A DNA stretch of 64,000 bases, taken from positions 149,934-213,933 of the forward strand of contig SVEH01000001.1 of the NCBI GenBank assembly GCA_015057455.1. Direction: 5' to 3'. The position numbers were made by a program, and so were the translations under genes. Under the pieces are notes generated by a model. The model was not told the origin of the DNA, did no database searches, and worked only from the letters and a program-made list of their open reading frames with translations. The stretch is from Lachnospiraceae bacterium. GTDB taxonomy: Bacteria; Bacillota; Clostridia; Lachnospirales; Lachnospiraceae. This document shows, in pieces, positions 53,591-63,891 of the stretch (positions are counted from its first letter, which is position 1; each line of letters opens with the position of its first letter).

Positions 53591-56068
53591 TTACTCTACA
53601 TTCTTAAGAGATGATACCATATTTATTTTCTTTATGTTGAATACAAAACATAAATTCATTATTATGCTTATTCCACATGTTAACACTAATGATATATAAT
53701 ATGATAACGGTTTTATAGTCATTAACATATCAACAGAATCACCCATTGTATTAAGTATAATATATAATAATCCAAGGCCAAAAGGAATTCCTACCAAAAC
53801 ACCTACTACAACTAATAATAATGTTTGTCTTAATAATAAATTTCGTATTCTTGAATCTTTAAATCCTAATACTTTAAACAATGCAAATTCATTTTGTTTC
53901 TCATATAAAGACAACATATTTAGATTATATAAAACTACTACTGCTAGCAAAATTGCACTTGCCATTAAAATTAAGGATATACTATCCAATGTTTTCTTTG
54001 TAACCTCATAATCAGATTGTAGCTTTGATTTTGTTATTATTTTTACTATACCATCTATATCTTTACTATATTTCTTTGTTTTACCACTAACATTTTGTCT
54101 GATTTTTTTATTCTCTGAATTTTTACTATCTATATTTTTACTTAAATCTTCATGTACTATAACATCTGTTGTCGTGGCATAATTAGCAATAAATGTGTAC
54201 CCTATATTCTCAAATAATTCTTCTGAAATAAACATACCTTGAGTTACTGGAGAGACATATATTTTCTCTACATTCACATTCTTATATTCTTTTGTTCCAA
54301 ATAGCTTTATTTTAATAGTATCTCCTTCATCTACACCTAATGACTTAGCTAACTTTCTACTTAAATTAACACCATTAGTAGGCATAGAAATACTTTTTCC
54401 TTCTTCATTATAATACTTTATATTCTTTATATTACTACCTACTGTTAGATTGCTAATTTTTCTTTTATACTGATTTGAACTAATTTCACTCCTTATCTCT
54501 ACTTTTCCCTCATACATATATTCAACATTAGTATATGTATCATTAATATCCTTCTTCACCTCTTGACTCTTCTCAGTAGCCATAATTGTGCTGTCTAATG
54601 CCATCTTTGTATTATATTGGAATATTCTATCATATTGATCAATTACCACTTGATTAAGAGAATCTCTAAATCCAAAACCTGCAATTAACAACCCTATACA
54701 TCCCGCCATTCCAACAACAGTCATTATAGCTCTTACCTTGCCTTTAATTAAATCTATAAGATTCCACTTCAAAGCAAAATTCATATTATTAGCCATATCA
54801 GACTGTAGCAATTTTGAATCATTTATTTCTTCACTAACCTTTGGTTTTATTGCCTGTGCTGGAGTCTCTTTTAAAACTTTTCTTATAGTAATATATGTTA
54901 CTCCCATACACAAACCTATACATAAAACAACAATTATACATGAACTATATGGTAATGCTGGTTTCCATTCTTCCATTGTGTATAATGTATCTAACGTTCC
55001 ATAAAAAGTATATGGCAATGTAAATGGCGCTGCTATCATTCCTACAAGACATCCTATAAATGCTGGAAAAAATCCAAATGAAATATAATGTCTATATATT
55101 TTATCCTTTTTAAGCCCTAATGTCCCCAAAGTACCAATTTCTATTCTTTGTTTATCCACTAACCTAGTCATAGTTGTCAACATTGTTAACACTGTTACTG
55201 CTAAAAATGCTAAAGGGAACACTATTCCTATAGCTCTATACTGTTCAATAGCTTGATTAAACATTACATGCCCTGCAACATCATCTCTTGTTGAAAATAT
55301 ATCATAATTACTAGTAGATTGTTCTATATCTTCTTCTGTTAATTCTGAATATGCTACATTACCATTGTTTAACTTACTTATTATATTTGAACTAACCTTA
55401 TTCTTAGCATCTTTATCATTCTTTTCTAAGTAATCCATAGAAATGACGACAGCATTGGCTTTATCTAACACTACATCTTCAAATGAATCATATGTAGAAA
55501 ATGCAAAACCCATATCATCATGATTAGGTATAATATTATCTGCATTTACCTGATATATATACTCTGGATTAATTACAAGCCCCTTTACTTCTTTTTCAAA
55601 CTTATTACCTTCTATACCAATAGTAAATCTATCCCCTACTTTAATATGCTTTTCCTTTGCATATCTATAATCTATCCATATAGCATCTTTACTATTATCT
55701 ATATTACTTCCTTTTACTACAATACATTGAGATACTTTATAATCTGATTCCACAATATTAAGTTCTATTGCTGAATTATCATAATCCGTAGCAACAGCAG
55801 AATCTATAATATATCTCTTTTCTACTTTATCTATATGTTCTATATCAGATAAACTACGAATATCCTCACTTTCAAAGCCCTGTCCATTATATAATTTATA
55901 TTGAGCATAATTTGTTTTTTTATAATACTCTTGTAATTCTCTATCTAATCCATTATACAAACTTCCCATTCCTGCAAATATATATGTACTTAAAGCCGCC
56001 ATAATGAATATTGATATAAATTGAATTTTATTATGCCATAAGTCTCTTAAAAACTTTCTAAATAACAC
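53591..56068 (-). CDS. FtsX-type ABC permease (825 residues)
   Basis: The large membrane protein has an N-terminal helix, an extracellular domain (about 40-260), three helices around 275-400, a second N-terminal-like helix near 445 (RAIMTVVGMAGCIGLLIAGF), another extracellular domain and three C-terminal helices (SISLILMASAILLAVVV...). This double FtsX/MacB layout is used for export of peptides or lipids or for wall stress sensing. It works with the downstream ATPase gene. Confidence 0.92.
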   Translation of the reverse strand: MLFRKFLRDLWHNKIQFISIFIMAALSTYIFAGMGSLYNGLDRELQEYYKKTNYAQYKLYNGQGFESEDIRSLSDIEHIDKVEKRYIIDSAVATDYDNSAIELNIVESDYKVSQCIVVKGSNIDNSKDAIWIDYRYAKEKHIKVGDRFTIGIEGNKFEKEVKGLVINPEYIYQVNADNIIPNHDDMGFAFSTYDSFEDVVLDKANAVVISMDYLEKNDKDAKNKVSSNIISKLNNGNVAYSELTEEDIEQSTSNYDIFSTRDDVAGHVMFNQAIEQYRAIGIVFPLAFLAVTVLTMLTTMTRLVDKQRIEIGTLGTLGLKKDKIYRHYISFGFFPAFIGCLVGMIAAPFTLPYTFYGTLDTLYTMEEWKPALPYSSCIIVVLCIGLCMGVTYITIRKVLKETPAQAIKPKVSEEINDSKLLQSDMANNMNFALKWNLIDLIKGKVRAIMTVVGMAGCIGLLIAGFGFRDSLNQVVIDQYDRIFQYNTKMALDSTIMATEKSQEVKKDINDTYTNVEYMYEGKVEIRSEISSNQYKRKISNLTVGSNIKNIKYYNEEGKSISMPTNGVNLSRKLAKSLGVDEGDTIKIKLFGTKEYKNVNVEKIYVSPVTQGMFISEELFENIGYTFIANYATTTDVIVHEDLSKNIDSKNSENKKIRQNVSGKTKKYSKDIDGIVKIITKSKLQSDYEVTKKTLDSISLILMASAILLAVVVLYNLNMLSLYEKQNEFALFKVLGFKDSRIRNLLLRQTLLLVVVGVLVGIPFGLGLLYIILNTMGDSVDMLMTIKPLSYYISLVLTCGISIIMNLCFVFNIKKINMVSSLKNVE

Positions 56069-56150
56069 CTGTTAGCACCTTCCTAATTTCTTTAATTAGA
56101 TACTTTTCATATATTAATTTCTAACGAACGTATCATTCATTATTTTACAT

Positions 56151-56193
56151 AAAAAAAGAGGCATTTACAACCCTATGGGTTAAATACCTCTTT
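56151..56193 (-). terminator. Rho-independent terminator after the glucosaminidase gene
   Basis: On the minus strand AAAGAGGTATTTAACCC pairs with GGGTTGTAAATGCCTCTT across a four-base loop, then TTTTT follows. It lies 84 bp after the glucosaminidase stop. Confidence 0.85.
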
Positions 56194-56276
56194 CCCTATA
56201 CATGTTATGAAATTTTCTATTCACATATCCTATAATAATACTATTTATTAATTACTATTTATTATTTATAATCACT

Positions 56277-59168
56277 CTATGCCTTAATAAGATACTTTGA
56301 TGCTACATAATATTCTTTACCACTAATTTTAATTCTATACCATGTATATCCATTAGCACTCTTAGAATATCCTTTCTCTACAGACACCTTTTGTCCTTTT
56401 GCCAAACTACCCTTTACAGCATAACTAGTTCCTGCACCACTTCTATAATTAATTTTAGCTGTTGTTTTATATGTTAAATATGCTTTCGACGTTGTAGCTG
56501 TAACACCACTAGTTAAAAATGTACTTACATAACTACCATTATATGCTTTTATAGTATAAGTATATTTTGTACCTGCTGCTCTTCCTTCATCAATGTACTG
56601 TACTGTACTTCCACTCTTTATAGTAGCAATTCTTACCCATTTTTTTGATGAATTCATTCTATATAGATAATATCCTTTTGCACCTGTAACCTTACTCCAT
56701 GTTAATCTCACCGCATTAGATTTAACAGCTAATCCTGCAAAGTCTGGTCTTGCAAGATACATAATTTTATTACCTGTTCGATTATAATCTGCAAAAGAAC
56801 TTCCTTTTATTGTTCTAACAGTATATACATATGTTGTTCCTGATTTTGCTGTTTTATCTGTATATGTCACTGTATCTGCATCTGTTATCGTTGCAATTCT
56901 TGCATATGATTTATCTGGTGTCTTTCGATATACTGCATATGAATCTAACTTCTCAACTTTGCTCCAAGTAAGCTTAACTCCTCCTGCAACATTCTCTACT
57001 TTAGTTATATCACTTCTCTTTGGCAATGTTGTAATTGAAAGACCTTTTGAATCATACCAACTTGTAGCTTTGCTATTATAAGCTCTCACTGTATACAAAT
57101 ATTCTGCTCCTGGTTCTACCTCTGAATCTTTATCAACATATGTATACTGTACTTGCGTTTTATCATCTACTTTAGTTTCAGATTTCTTTATGCTACCAGT
57201 ACCTTTGTCTAACTTATCCTTTTCTAAATCAGATACCTTAAATTCATTTATTCTCACCCAACTTTTATCTGGTGTCTTTCTATAAACATAATAACCAGTT
57301 GCATCTTCGACTTCATTCCACACAAATGAAATTTTAGTTCCATTTGCACTTACTTTATCTAATTTAGGTGATGGTAAATATGTTGTTTTTAGTCCCACAG
57401 TATCAAAATTACTAAGAGTTGTTCCCTGTCCTGCCCTTACAGTATATAAATATGTTTTATTAGACTTTGCTGTACTATCAACAAAACTTACTGTACTTCC
57501 TGATGTTGTTTGGGTAATTCTAGCCCAACTTTCACCTGGTTCCTTACGATAAACTCTATAATATTCTGCGTCTTCTACCGCTGACCATGTAATTTTTACT
57601 CCACCAACTACATTACTAACAGATTTTAATACAGGCGGTAACAAATCTGAATAAACTGTTATTCCTATAGAATCCATAGTTAATCCAGAACTTGTTATTG
57701 CAAATATTTGACATGAACCTGATTTTACGCCAGTTATAACACCATTACTGTCAACTGTTGCAATAGTAGGATTGCTTGTCTCATAATATACCTTTTCTGA
57801 ACTAGCTTTTGTTACTTTTAATTGTTTTGTCTTTCCTGCTTTAACCTGCATATCTTCATCTGCAGTAATATTATTAGCTATTGCGTATCCTGTATATGTA
57901 TTGCCTGATGCCTTATATGTAACTTTATACCAATATGGATATTTTAGTCTATTTATAATAGACGTTGTATTCTCCATGTACACAGCTCCATTTAGTGTAA
58001 CCTTAGCATCCTTAGGAATATTAGTCACCTTATCATAACTTGTTGATGGACCTTTTCTCATATTAGTTGCACCTGTAAGAGTACCTGTTTTAACAGTCTT
58101 ACTTATACTAACCTTACTAGTTGTTGTTGGCATATTCTTATATACAGGTATATAGAAAACATGTCCTTTATCAATTATTCCCAATTCATCATACGCTGTA
58201 TATGTTGCATTACCCTCTGTAGCTGCTGCTGTTATATTCTGCATATATTGATGACCATAATATGGTTTTGATACTACATTAAACTTCTGAAAATATCCTG
58301 TATTCTGTCCTCTTGAAATATATTCCTTAGCTAGAAAACTTGCTCCGCCTTCTATAGATTTTACTGGAGTATCCCATCCTGCCTTTTTTGCATATGATAA
58401 TCCATTAGCTACTGCACTTCCTGTAGCTGTTGCATTGGCACCTATATTATAAAAATTATAATATCCTTTATATGAAACTCCTTCATAAGAAAATATTCCT
58501 GATATACTATTATTCGTTAACGAAGCACCTGTCTCCTGTCTAATCTTTGATGCTAAGAACAAAGGACTTACTCCATTATTCTTACCTGCTTCTAATATTG
58601 CTTCTGAATATTTAATTTCAAGTGTTTCTACTGTACCTTTAGTAGTTGTGTAAGATATCTGAGTATCTTCTAGATCAGTTCCTTCTAATATAGCTTCAAC
58701 ACCTTCTATATTATGATACTTCTCACTATATCCTAATGCTTCAAACTGAAATATATATTGTTCCGTAAGAAAATTTCTTGGGTCCATATAATAAGCTATT
58801 CCTGGTTTACTAACATTCACCCAATTAGATCCATCTATAGGCACATAACTAAATGATGTACCTGATGCCTTATAATGTCCAGTTTCTTTGCTTAATAATA
58901 TGTCTGCGTATGTTTTATATGTTAAACTTCTATTGCCACTTGCTTCTGATGATATTACATCATTCCAATCTAATCCAGTCTCTACTGCCACAAAGCTCCA
59001 ACTAGGATGTTGCTTAGCAATATCGTTTAATAATTCCTTATATGATGCAGGAAATACTGTATCTATATTAGCTGCATATACCTTATCCTTAGTTAAAAAA
59101 ATCGATCCTACTAGAATTACTCCAATCATCATAGATAGGATTCTCATCTTAAAAGTATGCTTACTCAT
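56277..59168 (-). CDS. Secreted glucosaminidase-type wall hydrolase with SH3, Big2 and FnIII modules
   Basis: The start at ATG 59168 is preceded by AAAGGA at normal spacing. A signal peptide (MRILSMMIGVILVGSIFL) leads an N-acetylglucosaminidase-like region (about 150-330) with the catalytic-type SKIRQETGASLTN motif and FYNIGANATATGSAV. Then come an SH3b-like domain, a Big2-like domain (TSNPTIATVDSNGVITGVKSG) and four FnIII-like repeats, each with ...VYRK(T)P..SW(V/A)RI. A final SH3b unit (INYRSGAGTSYAVKG) ends the protein. It probably cuts peptidoglycan during growth or separation. Length is about 963 residues. Confidence 0.9.
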   Translation of the reverse strand: MSKHTFKMRILSMMIGVILVGSIFLTKDKVYAANIDTVFPASYKELLNDIAKQHPSWSFVAVETGLDWNDVISSEASGNRSLTYKTYADILLSKETGHYKASGTSFSYVPIDGSNWVNVSKPGIAYYMDPRNFLTEQYIFQFEALGYSEKYHNIEGVEAILEGTDLEDTQISYTTTKGTVETLEIKYSEAILEAGKNNGVSPLFLASKIRQETGASLTNNSISGIFSYEGVSYKGYYNFYNIGANATATGSAVANGLSYAKKAGWDTPVKSIEGGASFLAKEYISRGQNTGYFQKFNVVSKPYYGHQYMQNITAAATEGNATYTAYDELGIIDKGHVFYIPVYKNMPTTTSKVSISKTVKTGTLTGATNMRKGPSTSYDKVTNIPKDAKVTLNGAVYMENTTSIINRLKYPYWYKVTYKASGNTYTGYAIANNITADEDMQVKAGKTKQLKVTKASSEKVYYETSNPTIATVDSNGVITGVKSGSCQIFAITSSGLTMDSIGITVYSDLLPPVLKSVSNVVGGVKITWSAVEDAEYYRVYRKEPGESWARITQTTSGSTVSFVDSTAKSNKTYLYTVRAGQGTTLSNFDTVGLKTTYLPSPKLDKVSANGTKISFVWNEVEDATGYYVYRKTPDKSWVRINEFKVSDLEKDKLDKGTGSIKKSETKVDDKTQVQYTYVDKDSEVEPGAEYLYTVRAYNSKATSWYDSKGLSITTLPKRSDITKVENVAGGVKLTWSKVEKLDSYAVYRKTPDKSYARIATITDADTVTYTDKTAKSGTTYVYTVRTIKGSSFADYNRTGNKIMYLARPDFAGLAVKSNAVRLTWSKVTGAKGYYLYRMNSSKKWVRIATIKSGSTVQYIDEGRAAGTKYTYTIKAYNGSYVSTFLTSGVTATTSKAYLTYKTTAKINYRSGAGTSYAVKGSLAKGQKVSVEKGYSKSANGYTWYRIKISGKEYYVASKYLIKA

Positions 59169-59569
59169 AATCATGTCCTTTCCAAAATTAATTTTGTATA
59201 ACTTAACTTACTTGTTTAAAAATATATAAATATTTTCTGTTCTTGAAACACCTCTATTTTAGTAATGTTCTGTATGTATGTTTTATTTCATTTTTGCTAT
59301 ACATTTTAATTATGATTGAATTCATTTCTTTTTCACAGTCATATTTACATATTTTTACAAATTATACCATATTTATCTTGAAAATTCACTAAAATATATA
59401 ATTTTTCTACTTTTATTAAAGCAAATCTTATATAAATATGTAATATATTATAAATTAAAGGTTATAATTGACATTGCATGTAGTTTTTGATACTATATGT
59501 TTAGATATTGTTAACTTTATACAACTTAACATCTCTAGTATAATATTTTTTGAAAGGATAAATATTAAA
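59169..59569. other. Divergent intergenic region, glucosaminidase and degV
   Basis: The 401-bp AT-rich region separates two divergent starts. It contains the degV promoter candidate (next entry). No gene, repeat or known riboswitch was seen. Confidence 0.4.
59468..59496 (+). promoter_or_regulatory. Candidate promoter of the DegV-family gene
   Basis: TTGACA at 59468-59473 and TACTAT at 59491-59496 are 17 bp apart. A perfect TATAAT also occurs at 59539-59544 but lacks a good -35. Confidence 0.4.
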
Positions 59570-60421
59570 ATGATCAGATTATTAATTGACTCATCTTCAG
59601 ATTTTACAGCTGAAGAAAGAAAAGAAAGAAACCTAGCATATGTGCCACTAAGTATTACTTTTGACACAGAAACTTTTAAAGACGGAATAGACATCACTCA
59701 AGATGATTTTTATAAAAAACTTGTTAGCGAATCAACATTTCCTAAGACTGCTCAACCATCACCAGAAGCTTTCTTAAATGAATTTAACAAAGCAAAAGAA
59801 GCTGGCGATGAAATTATAGCAATCTTATTATCATCATCTCTATCTGGTACTTATCAAAGTGCCAATATTGCAAAAGACATGTGCGATTATGATAAAATAT
59901 ATCTTGTTGATTCCTTATCAGCAACAGCTATAGTTGATACTATGGTTGATTACGCAATTAAACTAATTAATGAAGGAAAATCTGCTCCTGAAATAGTTGA
60001 AGCCTTAGAAGATTTAAGATCTCGTACAACAATTTACATTGGACTAGATACATTAGAATATTTATATAAAGGCGGTAGACTAAATCGTGCTACTGCAGCA
60101 ATTGGTGAAATTGCCAACTTAAAACCTTCTGTATCAGTAAATCGTGAAGGTTCAGTTGTTATGTATAAAAAGAGCATAGGAAAGAATAAAGCTATAGCTA
60201 CAATTGTAAACTCAATTGCTGCTAATGAGCCAGATCCAGAATTTCCATTCTATACTCTTTACACTTTAAACACTGATAATTGTGAAAAACTACAAGCTAA
60301 AATAGAAAAAGCAGGCTTTAAAGTAAAAGCCATGAAACATCTTGGCTGCACTATTGGTGCTCACCTTGGACCTAACATCTATGGTGTAGGCTACATTGCC
60401 AAGAAACCTCAAGAATTATAA
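59570..60421 (+). CDS. DegV-family fatty-acid-binding protein
   Basis: The start at ATG 59570 has GAAAGGA upstream. The 283-residue protein has the DegV motifs: LIDSSSDFT, PKTAQPSPEAFLNEF, ILLSSSLSGTYQSA, VDSLSA and YKGGRLN. DegV proteins (FakB-type) bind fatty acids and pass them to a kinase for phosphorylation. It is monocistronic and ends at a bidirectional terminator. Confidence 0.95.
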   Translation: MIRLLIDSSSDFTAEERKERNLAYVPLSITFDTETFKDGIDITQDDFYKKLVSESTFPKTAQPSPEAFLNEFNKAKEAGDEIIAILLSSSLSGTYQSANIAKDMCDYDKIYLVDSLSATAIVDTMVDYAIKLINEGKSAPEIVEALEDLRSRTTIYIGLDTLEYLYKGGRLNRATAAIGEIANLKPSVSVNREGSVVMYKKSIGKNKAIATIVNSIAANEPDPEFPFYTLYTLNTDNCEKLQAKIEKAGFKVKAMKHLGCTIGAHLGPNIYGVGYIAKKPQEL

Positions 60422-60440
60422 TTTTATACTTTACGAATAA

Positions 60441-60496
60441 CTAAGACCAATTATCTTTGCTACATAACTTTGTTTTGCAAAAATAATTGGTCTTAG
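60441..60496. terminator. Bidirectional terminator between degV and the next gene
   Basis: Perfect 14-bp arms (CTAAGACCAATTAT and complement) flank a loop of 28 bases. It lies between two convergent stops (60421 and 60515), so it can serve both. Confidence 0.8.
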
Positions 60497-60514
60497 TATT
60501 TATATTTTGTAGTA

Positions 60515-61216
60515 CTACTTAAATACTACTTCTCCAGTTTCGTTATTTACTGTATATGTTTTTTCTGAACGAAGTTCATATGTTCCTTCAAATCTTCCTT
60601 TTCCTGTTATTGTATAGAAAGTTGTTCTTACATATGTTGCTTCTACTGCGTTATCACTAATAAATGTATCTATATAATACCAATCTTCGTCATATTCTGA
60701 TGCATCAACTACTTCACCTTGGTAAGTCATAACAACTTTGTCATCTACTAATTCAAAATTACATGCAGTACTTATATCTGTACCTTTGATTCTAAATTTA
60801 ATCTTAGCTGTTCCTCTGTAATCGCCTTTTCCTTTAAGCTTAATAGTTGCTTCACCAGCATCTATATTATCTTTATACTCGATTTTGTAATCTTTGTTAA
60901 TTTGAAGAGTTTTCCCTTCATATGTAACTGTTACTTGTGGCGTAATTACTTGTCCAGACCAATTAAATTCTTCTGCTTCAAGATTAAATGTACATTCTTT
61001 CATCTTGATTCTTCTGAAATAATCTGTAAGACCTCTTTTTGACTCTTCTTGCTCATCTTCAAATTCAACTTGGTCTCCTGTTAAAACTACACCTTTTGTC
61101 TCATTCTCACATGCCTTAACCTCTGTTTTAGTAGAACTCAAAACTACCGCTGTTGTTCCTACTGCTAATGCTGCACATAAACTTAATACTGTGCATAACT
61201 TCCTATTCATTTTCAT
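60515..61216 (-). CDS. Secreted protein with a Clostridia-type surface repeat domain
   Basis: The start at ATG 61216 has GAGAGGTG upstream. A signal peptide (LCTVLSLCAALAVGTTAVVL) leads a protein of about 233 residues with one repeat of the type ITPQVTVTYEGKTLQ...DYKIEYKDN...GEATIKLKGKGDYRGT, a module common in clostridial surface and sugar-binding proteins. The C-terminal part is strand-rich. Function unknown; the domain often sits at the cell surface. Confidence 0.8.
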   Translation of the reverse strand: MKMNRKLCTVLSLCAALAVGTTAVVLSSTKTEVKACENETKGVVLTGDQVEFEDEQEESKRGLTDYFRRIKMKECTFNLEAEEFNWSGQVITPQVTVTYEGKTLQINKDYKIEYKDNIDAGEATIKLKGKGDYRGTAKIKFRIKGTDISTACNFELVDDKVVMTYQGEVVDASEYDEDWYYIDTFISDNAVEATYVRTTFYTITGKGRFEGTYELRSEKTYTVNNETGEVVFK

Positions 61217-61524
61217 GTTACAAACACCTCTCAATTAATTTAATTTTCTCACCCTTTTATCCGCACATCTTTGTTGTATAAATTCTACACCAAATCTTAT
61301 AAAATTGCAAATAAAAAAGAAGAAATTTCGCAACTTTTTTCTGTAAAATTTCTTCTTTTTCAAAACCTTTGATTTATTTTCCTATTATAGTATTTTTCTT
61401 ACATATATTGTGATAATAATGCATAATTAACCAAATGTTTTCTGTATTACATTCTAGTTAAATACTATATTTTTCTCAATTACTTTATATTACACTCTTT
61501 TTAATCTTCTTTGCAATACATCAT
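61217..61524. other. Intergenic region between the secreted-protein gene and the chemoreceptor
   Basis: The 308-bp region holds the terminator listed next and, on the other side, the presumed promoter of the secreted-protein gene. Nothing else was seen. Confidence 0.35.
61313..61361 (-). terminator. Terminator after the chemoreceptor gene at 61525-63228
   Basis: On the minus strand AAAAAGAAGAAATTT pairs with AAATTTCTTCTTTTTT across an 18-base loop; the stem is 15 bp and A/T-rich and is followed by TATTTGC. Confidence 0.7.
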
Positions 61525-63228
61525 CTACCATCTAGATGTCTCAGTTCTAAGTGTAAAGTTTCCAACTAAAGACTTCAACATTCCTGCTTGTCCACTTAAC
61601 TCTTCACTAGCTGCTGCTGATTGTTCTGAAGTTGCACTATTATTTTGAACAACATTGTTAATTTGATCCATACCTATAACAACTTGTTCAATAGCTGCAG
61701 CTTGTTTATCTGTAGCAACAGAAATCTTTTCAACTACTTCTCCTGTACCTGTACTCTTTTCTACAACCTCTTTTAATATTGTAGTTGTTGTATCTGCAAT
61801 ATCTTTACCATAATTAACTGAATTTACTGTTTGTTCAATTAATTCTGTTGTTTCTTTTGCCGCATCAGCTGAACGAGAAGCAAGATTTCTTACTTCATCT
61901 GCAACAACTGCAAATCCTTTACCAGCTACACCTGCTCTAGCAGCTTCTACTGCCGCATTTAATGCTAAAATGTTTGTTTGGAAAGCTATATCATCAATAG
62001 TCTTAATTATTGAACTAATTTGATGTGATTTTTCTTCTATATCTCTCATAGCATTATTCATAATATCCATTTTTTCACTACATTCATTTACTGTTTTTTC
62101 TGTATCTTCGCTAAAGTTTCTTGCCTCTCTAGCATTTACAGCTATATCTTTAATATGCTCTGATACATTTTCTACTGTTGATGTTAACTCTTCTACTGAA
62201 GCTGCCTGCTCTGTTGCACCTTGACTTAATGCTTGAGCAACATTTGCTATTTGTTCTGCTCCAACACTTAATTGATCAGATGCTGTATCTATCTCTAACA
62301 AAGTACCATTAAGTGTTGTATTAAGTTTTTCCATTGATGTAAGAATATGATTATATTCACCTTTATATTTATCTTCACACTTTGAATCAACTCTAAAGTT
62401 ACCTTCACTCATTTCAGTTAATAAATAATCAATATCATTAATTATATCTTTTTGGAATTCTTGGAAATCATGAACTGCTTTTGCAGTCAAACCAATCTCT
62501 GTAGTATCAACTTCTACATCAAATGGTGATGTAATATCACCCTCAGCAAGCTCAGTCATCTTCTTTTCAACCTTTTGTATAGGTTTTATTAATTCTCTAA
62601 GTACAAATTGAACAAATATAATCTGAACAATAAACATTATCACAATTTCAGCAAATGAAATTCCAACACCTGTTAAGAACTCTTCATTTTGTTTATCTAC
62701 TTTTTCTTGCATTCTTTCTTTCAAATGAATCTCTAATGCATCTATTGTTGCTGTGATTTCTTGAACTGTTTTTTCATATTCAGTATTATAAATTAATTCA
62801 AATGCTTTTGATCTATTACCAGCCTTTGTATACTCAATAGCCTTTTCCTCAGTTGGTACTAAACCATTAGATAATGAAGATATTTTTTCTATCATCTCAA
62901 TTTCTTCATCTGATAAACCAATTTCATTCATTAACTCTAGGTTTTTTTCTCTATTTTTATCTACATTAATTTCATTCATATAATTTTCATAATGTTTTTC
63001 CAATCCTGTTACCGCATATGCTCTTACTTCATCTGTAAGATATGCTGATGCCTCACCATATGCTTTTGCATACATACAAATGTTTAATTGGTCTTCTTGT
63101 TCTTCTCTAAGTTCCCTATTGGCACCTCTTAGACCAACTACAACGATTGCTCCACATGTTATCATACATATAACAGATATTAAACTTAATAATTTTGCCT
63201 TAACTTGCTTTTTCATCCTATTTTTCAT
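61525..63228 (-). CDS. Methyl-accepting chemotaxis protein with four-helix-bundle sensor
   Basis: The 567-residue receptor starts with a membrane helix (LLSLISVICMITCGAIVVVGL), then a helical sensor of the 4HB type (about 35-180), a second helix near 185-208 (FAEIVIMFIVQIIFVQFVL), a HAMP domain and a canonical signalling tip (LALNAAVEAARAGVAGKGFAVVADEV). AGAGGTTGG precedes the ATG. It signals to CheA. Confidence 0.95.
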   Translation of the reverse strand: MKNRMKKQVKAKLLSLISVICMITCGAIVVVGLRGANRELREEQEDQLNICMYAKAYGEASAYLTDEVRAYAVTGLEKHYENYMNEINVDKNREKNLELMNEIGLSDEEIEMIEKISSLSNGLVPTEEKAIEYTKAGNRSKAFELIYNTEYEKTVQEITATIDALEIHLKERMQEKVDKQNEEFLTGVGISFAEIVIMFIVQIIFVQFVLRELIKPIQKVEKKMTELAEGDITSPFDVEVDTTEIGLTAKAVHDFQEFQKDIINDIDYLLTEMSEGNFRVDSKCEDKYKGEYNHILTSMEKLNTTLNGTLLEIDTASDQLSVGAEQIANVAQALSQGATEQAASVEELTSTVENVSEHIKDIAVNAREARNFSEDTEKTVNECSEKMDIMNNAMRDIEEKSHQISSIIKTIDDIAFQTNILALNAAVEAARAGVAGKGFAVVADEVRNLASRSADAAKETTELIEQTVNSVNYGKDIADTTTTILKEVVEKSTGTGEVVEKISVATDKQAAAIEQVVIGMDQINNVVQNNSATSEQSAAASEELSGQAGMLKSLVGNFTLRTETSRW

Positions 63229-63341
63229 AATTCCAACCTCTTTTTACATTTTTTTACATACCAATTTTAATATCGGTTAGAGCTATATTTATATTAATAA
63301 AATATTTCAACAAATGCCTATTTCTTATTAGGTAAAAAGGC

Positions 63342-63641
63342 CTAGTTTCGTTTACTTTTAACCATTGAAAACGCCTGAACTACTAACATTACAGTTGCAA
63401 ATATAATAGCCATAATACCAGCATTTTTATGGCTCTCTAGATAATAAAACTGTGTTCTAGTACCAGTTCTTCTCCTTCCTGTTCTTCTTACCTGACGTTC
63501 TTGCCTATCGATCCTGCTAATAGTAACTTCTATTTTCTCTCCAGCATCCTTAGTATTATGCCATGATATTAATCCACTAACACCAATTACATATAAAAAA
63601 ATTACAATACCAAAATAAAAAATTAATTTAGGTTTCTTCAT
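63342..63641 (-). CDS. Small two-helix membrane protein
   Basis: The 99-residue protein has a helix at 8-27 (FYFGIVIFLYVIGVSGLISW) and one at 75-92 (GIMAIIFATVMLVVQAFSM), joined by a basic segment rich in Arg (RRTGRRRTGTRT). A GGAGAGGT ribosome site precedes ATG 63641. Function unknown. Confidence 0.7.
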   Translation of the reverse strand: MKKPKLIFYFGIVIFLYVIGVSGLISWHNTKDAGEKIEVTISRIDRQERQVRRTGRRRTGTRTQFYYLESHKNAGIMAIIFATVMLVVQAFSMVKSKRN

Positions 63642-63743
63642 TTGTGTACCTCTCCTTTTTATAATTTAATGTATTTTTATAGAATAATTGTATTTGCATG
63701 CTAATTATATCGATGTAAATACGAGAAAAATAAACTAACACAA

Positions 63744-63770
63744 AGACCTCAGAACTAAATTCTGAGGTCT
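63744..63770. terminator. Terminator-like hairpin near the right edge
   Basis: Perfect 11-bp arms (AGACCTCAGAA and complement) flank a five-base loop, then TTGTGTTAGTTTATTTTTC follows on the minus strand. It probably ends transcription of the partial gene at the edge. Confidence 0.7.
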
Positions 63771-63891
63771 TATAAAAGCGATAGACGGGATTATGTATCG
63801 TTACCTGTTTTAAAAAGCATTGTAGAAAGGAGGTTTGCACGTCCATATTTTTTAGTGTTGTCAAAAGTGTAGTCAACACTCTATACTACTT

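Noticed and set aside
63628..63879. An 83-codon open frame on the minus strand
   Set aside because: It runs through a terminator hairpin, has no ribosome site and overlaps the start of the small membrane-protein gene. It is better read as non-coding.
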